Shown here: piece after piece, positions 17,561 to 25,953 of the stretch
How the letters are laid out: each line of letters starts with the position of its first letter
Position numbering within the stretch: position 1 is the first letter of the stretch
DNA from: Paraflavisolibacter caeni
GTDB lineage: Bacteria; Bacteroidota; Bacteroidia; Chitinophagales; Chitinophagaceae
NCBI RefSeq assembly: GCF_025628885.1
Contig: NZ_JAOTIF010000002.1
Location: forward strand, 434,001-498,000
Direction of reading: 5' to 3'
DNA length: 64,000 nt
Notes under the pieces: model-generated
What the model saw: the letters and a program-made list of their open reading frames with translations, nothing else
Told to the model about the DNA's origin: nothing
The model's database searches: none
Program-made: the position numbers and the translations under genes

Positions 17561-18130
17561 ATGAAAAACGGCTTAAGAAATCTGCTTACATTACTAATTT
17601 TTGTTAGTCTTTCTCAATTGCTGAAGGCTCAGGATGCAGGGGGAAATGCACCCGCTAATCCTTGGTTCTATGGGGGCAACTTCGGTTTGAGTTTTGGAGA
17701 TTATACGCTTATCAATGTATCACCCTTGGTTGGTTACCGTTTTTCAGAAATGCTGGCAGCAGGTGGCGGTGTCAATTTTCAATACTCAAGCATCAAAAAT
17801 CACTACGATAATGGTGCTGATTACAGTAAAGTTTCGCAAGGAGTAGTTGGCTTAAATATTTTTGGCCGGTTTTATCCAATCCGTAACTTGATGCTTCAGA
17901 TTCAACCCGAAGCAAATTATGTATTCGGTAATGAAAAATTTTATACGACTCCACCTTATGAAAACAAATTCAATAAAATCGTTCCAAGCCTCTTGGGAGG
18001 AGCAGGTCTGGTGTTCCCTGCCGGCCGTGGTGCAACCATAATATCTGTTTTTTATGATTTGCTACAGGATTCAAGCTCTCCATACGGCAACCAGCCCATT
18101 ATAAACTTTGGATACAACATCGGCTTCTAA
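17561..18130 (+). CDS. Outer-membrane beta-barrel protein (porin-like)
   Basis: A 189-residue protein with a signal peptide (hydrophobic 10-20, ending LLKAQ), then alternating amphipathic strands with Gly/aromatic pairs: WFYGGNFGLSFGDYTLINVS, LVGYRFSEMLAAGGG, IFGRFYPIRNLM. It ends with NFGYNIGF, a terminal aromatic typical of barrels recognised by the BAM complex. Size suggests an 8-strand barrel of the OmpA/OmpW class. Function cannot be named. Its 3' end overlaps a possible small downstream gene. Confidence 0.8.
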   Translation: MKNGLRNLLTLLIFVSLSQLLKAQDAGGNAPANPWFYGGNFGLSFGDYTLINVSPLVGYRFSEMLAAGGGVNFQYSSIKNHYDNGADYSKVSQGVVGLNIFGRFYPIRNLMLQIQPEANYVFGNEKFYTTPPYENKFNKIVPSLLGGAGLVFPAGRGATIISVFYDLLQDSSSPYGNQPIINFGYNIGF

Positions 18131-18308
18131 CAATATCCAAAAGAAGAAAAAGCCGATTTACGAAGCTTGGATGCAAGACCAATTAAACAATGAAAGCCTG
18201 CAGGAAGGTTACTCTCCCCGCGAAACCGGCATATTGGTATTCGCCGAATCCCTCGAAAAAGCTATGTATTTCAAAGATGTCTGCGAAAAGTTGGCCTCTA
18301 AAGAATAG
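18108..18308 (+). CDS. Hypothetical small protein, start uncertain
   Basis: The frame can begin at a TTG at 18108 (66 residues) or at ATG 18171 (45 residues). The stretch KKPIYEAWMQDQLNNESLQE through CEKLASKE is polar, helical and protein-like, with no hydrophobic segment, so a cytoplasmic product is plausible. The longer form would overlap the preceding barrel gene by 23 bp. I recognise no family. Confidence 0.4.
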   Translation: MDTTSASNNIQKKKKPIYEAWMQDQLNNESLQEGYSPRETGILVFAESLEKAMYFKDVCEKLASKE

Positions 18309-18327
18309 CGCATCCAGCGTCGATTCT

Positions 18328-18900
18328 CTATTTCCTATTGTCAAATGCTTCTTGTCTGTTCGCAATTCCTAGATACTGAACCAACTCCCCGGGCTCCTTC
18401 AACACGGTGATCTGCTCATCAAGTTCCCCGTATAAAAATCCTTCCCGTGTCAGCAACTGTAAATGGTCCAGTAAATTATCATAAAAGCCCGCCGCATTTA
18501 GAATGAATACCTTTTTATCATGTAAGGAAAGCTGATTCCACGTCAATAGTTCAAAAAGCTCATCCAGGGTTCCGAACCCGCCCGGTAAAATCAGTGCGGC
18601 ATCGCACCATTCATACATAGTCCGTTTGCGCTGGTGCATATCCTCCACCACCAGCAGTTCGCTGATTTCATTGTGCTGGCTTTCCCATTCAATCAGTAAT
18701 TGCGGGATCACACCGCGTACCGTTCCTCCTCTTTCCATTATAGCGTCGGCAACGCTGCCCATCAAACCGTTCTTGCCACCACCATATATCATAGTAATAT
18801 GATGTGCTGCCATCAAAATACCAAGCTCCTTGGCCTGCTGAATGTACAAGGGATTATTACCCGCCTTCGACCCACAGAAAATCGCAAGAGATCCTATCAT
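18328..18900 (-). CDS. LOG family protein (cytokinin riboside 5'-monophosphate phosphoribohydrolase type)
   Basis: A 190-residue protein with a Rossmann-like fold. Diagnostic motifs: IFCGSKAG near the N-terminus, MIYGGGKNGLMGSVADAIM, and ALILPGGFGTLDELFELLTW, the PGGxGTxxE signature for nucleotide binding and catalysis. LOG enzymes split nucleoside 5'-monophosphates into base and ribose 5-phosphate; in bacteria outside plant hosts the physiological role is mostly nucleotide turnover. Complete length, isolated transcription unit. Confidence 0.92.
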   Translation of the reverse strand: MIGSLAIFCGSKAGNNPLYIQQAKELGILMAAHHITMIYGGGKNGLMGSVADAIMERGGTVRGVIPQLLIEWESQHNEISELLVVEDMHQRKRTMYEWCDAALILPGGFGTLDELFELLTWNQLSLHDKKVFILNAAGFYDNLLDHLQLLTREGFLYGELDEQITVLKEPGELVQYLGIANRQEAFDNRK

Positions 18901-19040
18901 AATTCAGAATTGCTGGTTAATAGATCAAAGTTTATGGTTTTTCTTTAACAATTTGTCACACCCCTAAATATCACAAAATCTTAATGTAAAAATCTCCTGC
19001 CCCCTGACCGCAAATGGCAGCAAATGACCGCTTTTGTCCA

Positions 19041-19304
19041 CTTCAACAGAATCCATCCTTCGTACCTTAAGTAGACCTGAAGCATACCATAAGTATACCT
19101 AAAGTAGGGCTAGCGTATTCCAACAGCAACCCTCCATGCCCTCTACTTACCCCATACATACTCCATGCAGACTGGATGCCTACTCCGTATCTAAGCCGTA
19201 CCATAGGCGTACTTTAGGTATACATCAGCCGTACTTAAGCCGAGGCTACTTCGACCATCCTTCGACCATCCTTCGACTATGGTTCGACTATGCTTCGATC
19301 TGAA
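19041..19304. repeat. Degenerate 11-bp periodic array (24 units)
   Basis: Read from 19041 in steps of 11, nearly every unit ends in or near TA/CA/AC and shares a loose core: TACCTTAAGTA (19063), GACCTGAAGCA (19074), TACCATAAGTA (19085), TACCTAAAGTA (19096), and so on. The right end is a near-perfect tandem repeat: TTCGACCATCC twice, TTCGACTATGG, TTCGACTATGC and a partial TTCGAT (19250-19299). The register never slips across the array. Eleven is not a multiple of three and the frame is not coding. Function unknown. Confidence 0.75.
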
Positions 19305-19423
19305 TGGAGCAAATGCTCATAAATAAGGGGAAAACAACCTATAGGCAGAACGCCCTGAACGGAGGCAATGGAGCTGCGCCTAAAGATACAAAACCAACCC
19401 CCACCTTCCAAGTTTTGCCCCCC

Positions 19424-19480
19424 AACTTCAAACTTCAAACTCCAAACACCAAATCTCTAAATTCCGAAATCCGAAATCCC
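19424..19480. repeat. 7-bp periodic C/A-rich tract
   Basis: Heptamers AACTTCA, AACTTCA, AACTCCA, AACACCA, AATCTCT, then AAATTCC, GAAATCC, GAAATCC. Purine-free C/T positions alternate with AA pairs. A very similar tract, on the other strand, occurs at 28304-28357 beside the second 11-bp array. Confidence 0.65.
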
Positions 19481-19697
19481 CAGCCCCGGTTCAGATCTGA
19501 ATACTCCCCTCTAAGCTTGATGCAAACTTGGAATGCAAGCAATGTGTAAAAGTTTGATAATTACTATGGCGGGATTAACCAGGCAAAACAAATTTTTTTA
19601 TCTTCAAAAATTCTGCTTCTTTGCGGACCCTGCCAGGTCTTAAAGACAGGGTAGGGGTATAAATCGGTACCGTACTTATATTGATAAATAACAATTT

Positions 19698-21257
19698 ATG
19701 TCATCTGCGCTTTTGCTTTCATTTGTGTTAGGGTATTTTGTGCTGCTGCTGGTGGTAGCTTATTTCACGTCTCGCAATTCCAACAATGATTCTTTCTTTA
19801 TAGGAAATAAAAAGTCCAACTGGATGTTGGTGGCATTCGGTATGATCGGCACCTCCCTGAGCGGCGTTACATTTGTATCTGTACCCGGAACAGTTGGGAC
19901 GGCAGCGTTCTCTTATTTCCAGGTTGTGATCGGTTACCTGTTAGGATATTTCGTGGTGGCATTCGTGTTACTTCCACTTTATTACCGGCTTAACCTGACT
20001 TCCATATATAATTACTTGCAACACCGGTTTGGTATGGTGTCTTATAAAACCGGCGCTCTGTTTTTTATTATCTCAAGAACACTAGGAGCAACCGCAAGAC
20101 TGTACCTGGTAATCAATGTATTGCAGATTTTCATTTTAAGAGACCTGCACATTAGCTTTGGATTAGCAACTTTTATTATCCTCCTGCTCATCTTGCTTTA
20201 TACATTCGAAGGCGGCGTAAAAACGATCGTGTATACAGATACCCTTCAAACTACATTCATGCTGCTAGGGCTTGTGGTTTGCATTGCCTATATCATGTCC
20301 AACATGGGGCATTCTGTCAACTCCACCTTGCATGAGTTGAGCCAGAACAACCTGACCAGGATCTTTAATACAGATGTTCATTCTGCGGGCTTTTATCTAA
20401 AGAATATCCTGGGTGGTATGTTCATCACCATTGGCATGACCGGCCTCGACCAGGAGATGATGCAAAAGAACATTAGTGTGAAAACATTAAAGGATTCACA
20501 AAAGAACATGATGACTTTCAGCATTATCATGGTGATGGTGAACTTCCTGTTTCTCCTCCTGGGTGGCATCCTTTACCTGTATGCTAAAACAAATAACATA
20601 ACAGTGCCTGGCGATGACCTGTTCCCAACCATTGCATTACAATACATGCCGACTGCTATTTCCATCATTTTTATCATCGGTCTGATATCAGCCTTGTTCC
20701 CTAGTGCCGATGGCGCTTTAACAGCACTAACATCTTCTTTCTGCATCGATATTCTAGGAATAAAGAGAAGAGAAGATCTATCCGAAAAGGAAAGAAAGAA
20801 AATCCGCCTTACTGTCCATTTTACTTTTGCCTTTATCTTTTTCCTGCTGGTGATTGGCTTTAAGTTAATGGATAACAAATCTATTATTGATATTATCTTA
20901 AAAGTAGCCGGCTTTACTTACGGACCTCTTTTGGGTTTATTTGCATTCGGTATTCTTACCCGCAGGGTCGTGAACGATAGGTTGGCGTTGTACGTTTGCC
21001 TGTTAGCTCCTCTGCTGATTTTAGGAATCGATTTTGTGAACAATATTGGATGGTGGCAGAAACAGCTAAAATTAGATGGAGCCTGGGTGGATCAAATGAA
21101 CGCGTTTTCAACTTCAGTGTTTGGTACTTTTAAAATAGGGTACGAGCTGCTCATCTATAATGGCTTGCTTACCTTTTTAGGTCTCTGGATGATCTCCGGA
21201 AAAGAGGAAAGTATAAAATTGAAAGAACAAGGCAAATTGGAGGAAGTAAAATACTAG
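19698..21257 (+). CDS. Sodium/solute symporter (SSS family)
   Basis: A 519-residue membrane protein with about 13 predicted TM helices. Early motifs: SRNSNNDSFFIGNKKSNWML followed by GMIGTSLSGVTFVSVPGTVG, the typical SSS start with the sodium-binding unwound TM1. Later come GLISALFPSADGALTALTSS and TGLDQEMMQKNIS, both characteristic of SSS carriers. It couples sodium entry to uptake of an unidentified solute. Upstream lies the long repeat-bearing intergenic region. No substrate-specific neighbour is present. Confidence 0.93.
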   Translation: MSSALLLSFVLGYFVLLLVVAYFTSRNSNNDSFFIGNKKSNWMLVAFGMIGTSLSGVTFVSVPGTVGTAAFSYFQVVIGYLLGYFVVAFVLLPLYYRLNLTSIYNYLQHRFGMVSYKTGALFFIISRTLGATARLYLVINVLQIFILRDLHISFGLATFIILLLILLYTFEGGVKTIVYTDTLQTTFMLLGLVVCIAYIMSNMGHSVNSTLHELSQNNLTRIFNTDVHSAGFYLKNILGGMFITIGMTGLDQEMMQKNISVKTLKDSQKNMMTFSIIMVMVNFLFLLLGGILYLYAKTNNITVPGDDLFPTIALQYMPTAISIIFIIGLISALFPSADGALTALTSSFCIDILGIKRREDLSEKERKKIRLTVHFTFAFIFFLLVIGFKLMDNKSIIDIILKVAGFTYGPLLGLFAFGILTRRVVNDRLALYVCLLAPLLILGIDFVNNIGWWQKQLKLDGAWVDQMNAFSTSVFGTFKIGYELLIYNGLLTFLGLWMISGKEESIKLKEQGKLEEVKY

Positions 21258-21308
21258 GATAGAACCCTAATCCGTAGCCTTTATCTTGTAACCCAATATT
21301 GTAACTAG

Positions 21309-21947
21309 ATGGACATCACCTCCCCCAAAGCTGAAGCCTATATCGGAAAGTATACTTCTGAGGAAGATTCATTATTAAAAGAGATTGCTGAGTACACGGA
21401 AGCCAATCATCCGAAGGCTCATATGCTCAGTGGCCGGTTGCAGGGTAAATTCCTGGAAATGGTAAGCTTTATGATACGCCCAGAGCGCATACTTGAGATA
21501 GGAACCTTTACCGGTTATAGTGCTCTTTGCCTGGCTAAAGGCTTGCAACCTAACGGCGTTTTACACACGATAGAACTAAGGGAAAGCGATGCTGCGACTG
21601 CAAAGGGATTTTTTCAGCGGTCTTTTTTCAAAGACAATATAATTTTGCATATCGGTGATGCGTTAAAAGTAATCGGTGAGTTGGATGAAATGTTCGATTT
21701 GGTTTTCATTGACGCAGACAAGACAAATTACATGAATTATTTTAACCTTGTTTTGCCAAAAGTGCGTCAAAACGGATTTATTTTCGCAGACAACGTGCTC
21801 TTTCACGGTCAGGTGTTAACGGAGGAAATAAAGGGTAAAAACGCCAAAGCTATCCAGGCTTTTAACGATTTTGTCCTCTCCTGCAACGATGTGGAAAAGG
21901 TAATGCTGCCTTTACGCGACGGCCTGTTGCTGATGAGAAAGTTATGA
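21309..21947 (+). CDS. Class I SAM-dependent O-methyltransferase (caffeoyl-CoA/catechol type)
   Basis: A 212-residue enzyme. SAM-binding motif I is ILEIGTFTGYSALCLAKGL, with the acidic residue in HTIELRESD. Metal and catalytic residues lie in DLVFIDADKTNYMNYF and FADNVLFHGQV. The family transfers a methyl group to a catechol-like hydroxyl with a divalent metal. The natural acceptor is unknown. It sits 51 bp after the symporter and 84 bp before the LysM gene, all on the plus strand, possibly one transcription unit. Confidence 0.92.
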   Translation: MDITSPKAEAYIGKYTSEEDSLLKEIAEYTEANHPKAHMLSGRLQGKFLEMVSFMIRPERILEIGTFTGYSALCLAKGLQPNGVLHTIELRESDAATAKGFFQRSFFKDNIILHIGDALKVIGELDEMFDLVFIDADKTNYMNYFNLVLPKVRQNGFIFADNVLFHGQVLTEEIKGKNAKAIQAFNDFVLSCNDVEKVMLPLRDGLLLMRKL

Positions 21948-22031
21948 GGCGTTTAGTGGCTTATGAATTACATCCTGGTAGCCAGTAAACCGGAAAACAA
22001 AATAAACAAAGACTGATTGAAAACACATCCC

Positions 22032-23261
22032 ATGCAGAAACTCAAAATCTATTTCGTACTAGTGATTGCTCTGGCTGGCAAGTTATGTATTGCCCAGCCT
22101 GCCGACATTATCAAAGAGTACATTGTTAAATACAAGGAACTGGCTATCGAGGAGATGAAGCGTACCGGGGTACCGGCTTCCATCACACTCGCCCAGGGTG
22201 TTCATGAAACTTTTGCAGGTCAAAGTGCTTTGGTATTAAAATCAAACAACCATTTTGGTATTAAGTGTAAGAGCACCTGGACTGGTGAGTCTGTATCCCA
22301 TGATGATGACGCACCTGGTGAATGCTTCCGCAAATATGCAGACCCTGCTGACTCCTATAGAGATCATTCCGACTTCCTGAAAAGCGGTGCCCGTTATGCC
22401 TCCCTGTTCCGTCTGGATCCTACAGATTTTGAAGGATGGGCATGGGGACTGAAAAGGGCTGGCTATGCTACAAATCCTAAGTATCCACAAATCCTGATCA
22501 AACTCATTCGCGATTTCCAGTTACAGGATTATACGCTCATTGCCATGGGGCAAAAAACGGAGGGACCTGATGTATTCTGGGTTAAATCTGAAACCCCTTC
22601 TTCTGTAGAGCAGCCGCAAATCGTAAATGCAGTAGTAAAAACAGAGGTGAAGCCAGAGATCACAAAGGCTGTTTATCCTTCAGGACTATTTAAGATCAAT
22701 GAGACTAGAGTGGTGTATGTTCCCAGGGGTACTTCTTATTTAAGTATTGCTAATGAGCATCATGTTCCTTTACACCGTTTATTTGATTTCAACGACCTGA
22801 AACCCCAGGAAACAGCTGACCGCGACCAATTGGTTTATGTTCAGCGCAAGCGTAAATCAGGTTCATCAGATTATCATACAGTATCTGCAAATGAAACCCT
22901 GTTGGATATTGCCCAGGCAGAGGGCATTCGCCTGGAAAGTCTGTTGGCTTACAACTTCTTAAAAGAAAACATGCAACCCGAAGCCGGCCAGGCATTATAT
23001 CTCCGCCATAAGGCTCCGGCTATGCCCAAACTGGCTACTGCTATAGCTAGTGTAAGCGTGATCAATACAATGTCAAATAATATGGTGGCTGCTTCTGCAG
23101 AAACCAATAATGCCTTCCTGGTTCATGTTGTTCAACCAAAGGAAACTGTGTATTCTATATCTAAAAAGTACGCGGTAAGCATGGACGATGTTCTTAAATG
23201 GAACGAATTGTCTTCTGTTGACTTGAAAACCGGCCAACAATTACGAATTAAAAAAATGTAA
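22032..23261 (+). CDS. Secreted N-acetylglucosaminidase with LysM domains (peptidoglycan hydrolase)
   Basis: I chose ATG 22032 over an in-frame TTG at 22017 because it opens directly into a signal peptide (KIYFVLVIALAGKLCIAQ). The 409-residue product has a glucosaminidase domain (about 25-165) with the catalytic Glu in LAQGVHETFAGQSALVLKSN and the family motif NNHFGIKC. Two or three LysM-like modules follow (YVPRGTSYLSIANEHHVPLH; HTVSANETLLDIAQAEGIRL; HVVQPKETVYSISKKYAVSM), the last at the C-terminus. It should bind and trim peptidoglycan in the periplasm. Its stop overlaps the hpt start (TAATG), coupling translation. Confidence 0.93.
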   Translation: MQKLKIYFVLVIALAGKLCIAQPADIIKEYIVKYKELAIEEMKRTGVPASITLAQGVHETFAGQSALVLKSNNHFGIKCKSTWTGESVSHDDDAPGECFRKYADPADSYRDHSDFLKSGARYASLFRLDPTDFEGWAWGLKRAGYATNPKYPQILIKLIRDFQLQDYTLIAMGQKTEGPDVFWVKSETPSSVEQPQIVNAVVKTEVKPEITKAVYPSGLFKINETRVVYVPRGTSYLSIANEHHVPLHRLFDFNDLKPQETADRDQLVYVQRKRKSGSSDYHTVSANETLLDIAQAEGIRLESLLAYNFLKENMQPEAGQALYLRHKAPAMPKLATAIASVSVINTMSNNMVAASAETNNAFLVHVVQPKETVYSISKKYAVSMDDVLKWNELSSVDLKTGQQLRIKKM

Positions 23262-23806
23262 TGTCATTAGTCACTGTTCACGACAAAACTTTCTGCACTT
23301 ATCTTACGGAAAAGGATATCCAGGCAAGAATTGTGCAAATGGCGGAGGCCATCAATAAGGATTATCAAGGCAAGAAACCCTTGTTTATTGGAATTTTAAA
23401 TGGGGCGTTTATGTTTGCTTCCGACTTATTCAAGCATCTTACTATTGAAGCAGAAATTACTTTTATTAAGCTCGCTTCATATAAAGGAATGAAATCTACC
23501 GGTAATGTGGTAACATCTATTGGTTTGGATCATGACCTGTATGGCAGAGATGTAGTAATCATAGAAGATATCATTGATACTGGTAAAACCCTCCACAAGT
23601 TTTTACCACAGCTGGACCACCAACAGCCAGCGTCTCTTAAAATAGCTGTCCTGTTGCATAAACCAGAAGCACTACAGCATCCTTTGAATATAGATTATGT
23701 AGGTTTTTCCATTCCCAACAAGTTTGTTGTTGGATTCGGCTTAGATTACAACGGCTTAGGCAGGAACTTAAAGGAAATTTACCAGCTGGACGGGAATAAT
23801 GAGTGA
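23261..23806 (+). CDS. hpt: Hypoxanthine phosphoribosyltransferase
   Basis: A 181-residue purine-salvage enzyme that makes IMP or GMP from hypoxanthine or guanine and PRPP. The PRPP loop is VVIIEDIIDTGKTLHKFL (about 91-108). FIGILNGAFMFASDLFKHL is the pyrophosphate loop, and DYVGFSIPNKFVVGFGLDYN is the C-terminal purine-binding part. Complete. Its ATG overlaps the preceding stop by one base. A strong hairpin follows at 23848. Confidence 0.96.
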   Translation: MSLVTVHDKTFCTYLTEKDIQARIVQMAEAINKDYQGKKPLFIGILNGAFMFASDLFKHLTIEAEITFIKLASYKGMKSTGNVVTSIGLDHDLYGRDVVIIEDIIDTGKTLHKFLPQLDHQQPASLKIAVLLHKPEALQHPLNIDYVGFSIPNKFVVGFGLDYNGLGRNLKEIYQLDGNNE

Positions 23807-23847
23807 ATAGGAAAATGAACTAAGGTGGACTGATAAGGTCCGCAATG

Positions 23848-23897
23848 TGCACAAATCCTTACTTAAATTGCTGAGTTAAGGATTTGTGCATTTTTTT
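23848..23897 (+). terminator. Intrinsic terminator after hpt
   Basis: A perfect 14-bp stem (TGCACAAATCCTTA and its complement) with a 15-nt loop, followed by seven T residues. It ends the LysM-hpt transcript. Confidence 0.88.
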
Positions 23898-24099
23898 ATA
23901 GTTATACCATCATAAGTTTGGTAGTATAGATCTAAGCCATTCACGTTTAATGGCTGATGAAGAAACTGTTTATTTTACACTGGGATTAGCGTATTGAGTT
24001 GAATAGAAATTGTTCTGCTTATCTTTAAAGCAGCATTCTTTCGCTAAAACCTGTCCCTAATTAGTGTTTTGTACTCAGCAAATATCTGTCCGCCATATT

Positions 24100-25839
24100 A
24101 TGCAAAGACTGCTTTCTGTAATACTTCTTTTGACTTTTCATTCAGTAATGGCTCAACATTACATCAGGGGAGAAGTTAAAGATGAAGAAGGTAATATTTT
24201 GCCTAATGCTGCTATCCTTCAACAGAGTACGGGTTATGTTTTTTCCTCTGGTTCATCTGGTGCTTTTGGCCTTCCTGCCTCCAAAGCTTGCGACACATTA
24301 ACCTTTTCACTCTCTGGTTATCAAAAATTGAAGCTAGCAGTCAATACCTCTGATTTTATCACGGTAGTTTTAAAGAAAGCAGAAACGGGAAAGATTTCTC
24401 CTTATAAGCTCTTATCGCTAACACAAAACCTGAAAAGAGATGTGCAGCAGCAGTGGTTTACTGGTGATGAAACTTATGCCAGCCTGGTTGAAAACCACTT
24501 TATCAATACTTCTGCGTATCCGTCAACCGGGGTTAGCCTGAACATGGATAAAGCATCTTACAGTAATATCAGGCGGTTTTTAAAGAACAATGCATTTGTG
24601 CCTTCCGATGCTGTTCGCATAGAAGAGATGCTGAATTACTTCAACTTTAATTACGAAGAACCTGCTCAAGGGAAAATGTTCCGCGTAAAACCTCTGCTTA
24701 CAAAATGCCCCTGGAATGATGAGAACCAGTTACTCTTCATCAACATCTCATCTAAAAAGATTAAGTTGGATAGCCTGCCACCCACTAACCTTGTCTTTTT
24801 GATAGACGTGTCAGGCTCTATGGATTTACCTAACCGGCTGCCTCTATTGAAGTCCGGCTTTAAATGCTTGGTCAATAACCTTCGGCCAATAGACTCAGTT
24901 TCAATTGTGGTGTATGGAGGGTTTACCGGTGTTATGTTACCTCCCACCGGCGGGGCTGAAAAAGAAAAGATCCTAAACATTATTGATAGCCTTACACCCG
25001 GAGGTTCTACTCCTGGCGAAGCCGGAGTTAAATTGGCTTACCGGCTGGCTAAAAGCCATTATATAAGAAAGGGAAACAATAGGGTTGTTTTAGCAACAGA
25101 TGGAGATTTCAACGTAGGTCTACAGTCGGAAGAAGACCTGGAGAAAATGATCACTGAACAGCGAAATGCCGGCATTTACTTAACCTGCCTGGGGGTAGGA
25201 ATGGGTAATTATAAAGATTCAAAGATTCAGATTCTCGCGCAGAAGGGTAATGGCAATTTTGCTTATATCGATACGTACGCAGAAGCAGAAAAAGTCTTAC
25301 TAAAAGAATTCCTGCAAACCATCTATACAGTGGCTGATGAAACTTATTTCAAAGTGCAATTCAATCCTTCGGTGGTTAAGGAATACCGTTTGATTGGCTT
25401 TGACAACAAGGCTGGTGCAATAAAGGATACATTAGCTACTATTGAGGGTGGAGAAATAGGTTCTGGGTATTCAGCTTTAGTGGTCTTTGAGATCATGCCT
25501 GTACAGAAAACGATAATGGATCATTTGCGACCAGTACGTTTTACCCTTCAGTATCAATTGCCGAGTAACCACCGGGAATTTGAGCAAACCGAGGAACCAG
25601 AGGTCTCGTTCACATCATGGAACAATGTGGATAATAGCTATCAGTTCGCTTCATCCGTTGCCCTGTTCGGTATGCTTTTGCAGAATTCCCGCCATGCTAA
25701 AAATGCCTCATGGAATGATGTCCTGGACATTGCTACCCAATCAGCAAACGCAACCAGCGTATCCGAACAAGAATTTCTGACCCTGGTACAAATTGCCAAA
25801 AGCATTTACGGTAAAAAGAGGAGAAAGAATTACTGGTAG
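24100..25839 (+). CDS. Secreted von Willebrand factor type A protein (YfbK-like) with an N-terminal regulatory-like beta domain
   Basis: I chose ATG 24100, which opens a signal peptide (MQRLLSVILLLTFHSVMAQ); an in-frame GTG at 24064 would add residues before it. Residues about 20-95 look like a CarboxypepD-regulatory-like domain (IRGEVKDEEGNILPNAAILQ). A YfbK-type region (about 130-220) follows, then the VWA domain with an intact MIDAS: DVSGSM, the Thr in GGSTPGE, and ATDGDFN. VWA domains bind protein partners through a metal ion. No partner gene is adjacent. About 580 residues. Confidence 0.88.
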   Translation: MQRLLSVILLLTFHSVMAQHYIRGEVKDEEGNILPNAAILQQSTGYVFSSGSSGAFGLPASKACDTLTFSLSGYQKLKLAVNTSDFITVVLKKAETGKISPYKLLSLTQNLKRDVQQQWFTGDETYASLVENHFINTSAYPSTGVSLNMDKASYSNIRRFLKNNAFVPSDAVRIEEMLNYFNFNYEEPAQGKMFRVKPLLTKCPWNDENQLLFINISSKKIKLDSLPPTNLVFLIDVSGSMDLPNRLPLLKSGFKCLVNNLRPIDSVSIVVYGGFTGVMLPPTGGAEKEKILNIIDSLTPGGSTPGEAGVKLAYRLAKSHYIRKGNNRVVLATDGDFNVGLQSEEDLEKMITEQRNAGIYLTCLGVGMGNYKDSKIQILAQKGNGNFAYIDTYAEAEKVLLKEFLQTIYTVADETYFKVQFNPSVVKEYRLIGFDNKAGAIKDTLATIEGGEIGSGYSALVVFEIMPVQKTIMDHLRPVRFTLQYQLPSNHREFEQTEEPEVSFTSWNNVDNSYQFASSVALFGMLLQNSRHAKNASWNDVLDIATQSANATSVSEQEFLTLVQIAKSIYGKKRRKNYW

Positions 25840-25878
25840 TTGTTCCTGTTAGTAGTTAAATGGGAAGGGCACAAAAGT

Positions 25879-25912
25879 AAAAGGCTGTCTCTGGTATTTG
25901 AGACAGCCTTTT
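25879..25912. terminator. Bidirectional terminator between the VWA gene and dnaJ
   Basis: AAAAGGCTGTCTC, an 8-nt loop, then GAGACAGCCTTTT: a perfect 13-bp stem with A and T runs at the ends. It lies between two convergent genes and can serve both. Confidence 0.88.
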
Positions 25913-25953
25913 GTATATTAAGATGGTTGCTTATAAAAGAAGTATTGAATCAA

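Larger units (their letters stand above)
18901..19697. other. Long intergenic region with periodic arrays and a possible structured leader
   Basis: About 800 bp with no supportable gene. It contains an 11-bp periodic array (19041-19304), a 7-bp periodic C/A-rich tract (19424-19480), and close to the symporter gene a nested inverted repeat (ACCCT...GTCTT-A-AAGAC...AGGGT, 19627-19652). An 8-bp palindrome CGGTACCG also occurs there. An open frame at 19304-19549 has skewed, low-complexity composition and is not credible as a gene. Confidence 0.6.

Noticed and set aside
19304-19549. An 81-codon open frame on the plus strand
   Set aside because: It runs through the 7-bp periodic tract, has a biased Pro/Asn/Thr/Lys composition and no family resemblance; it is an open frame by composition only.
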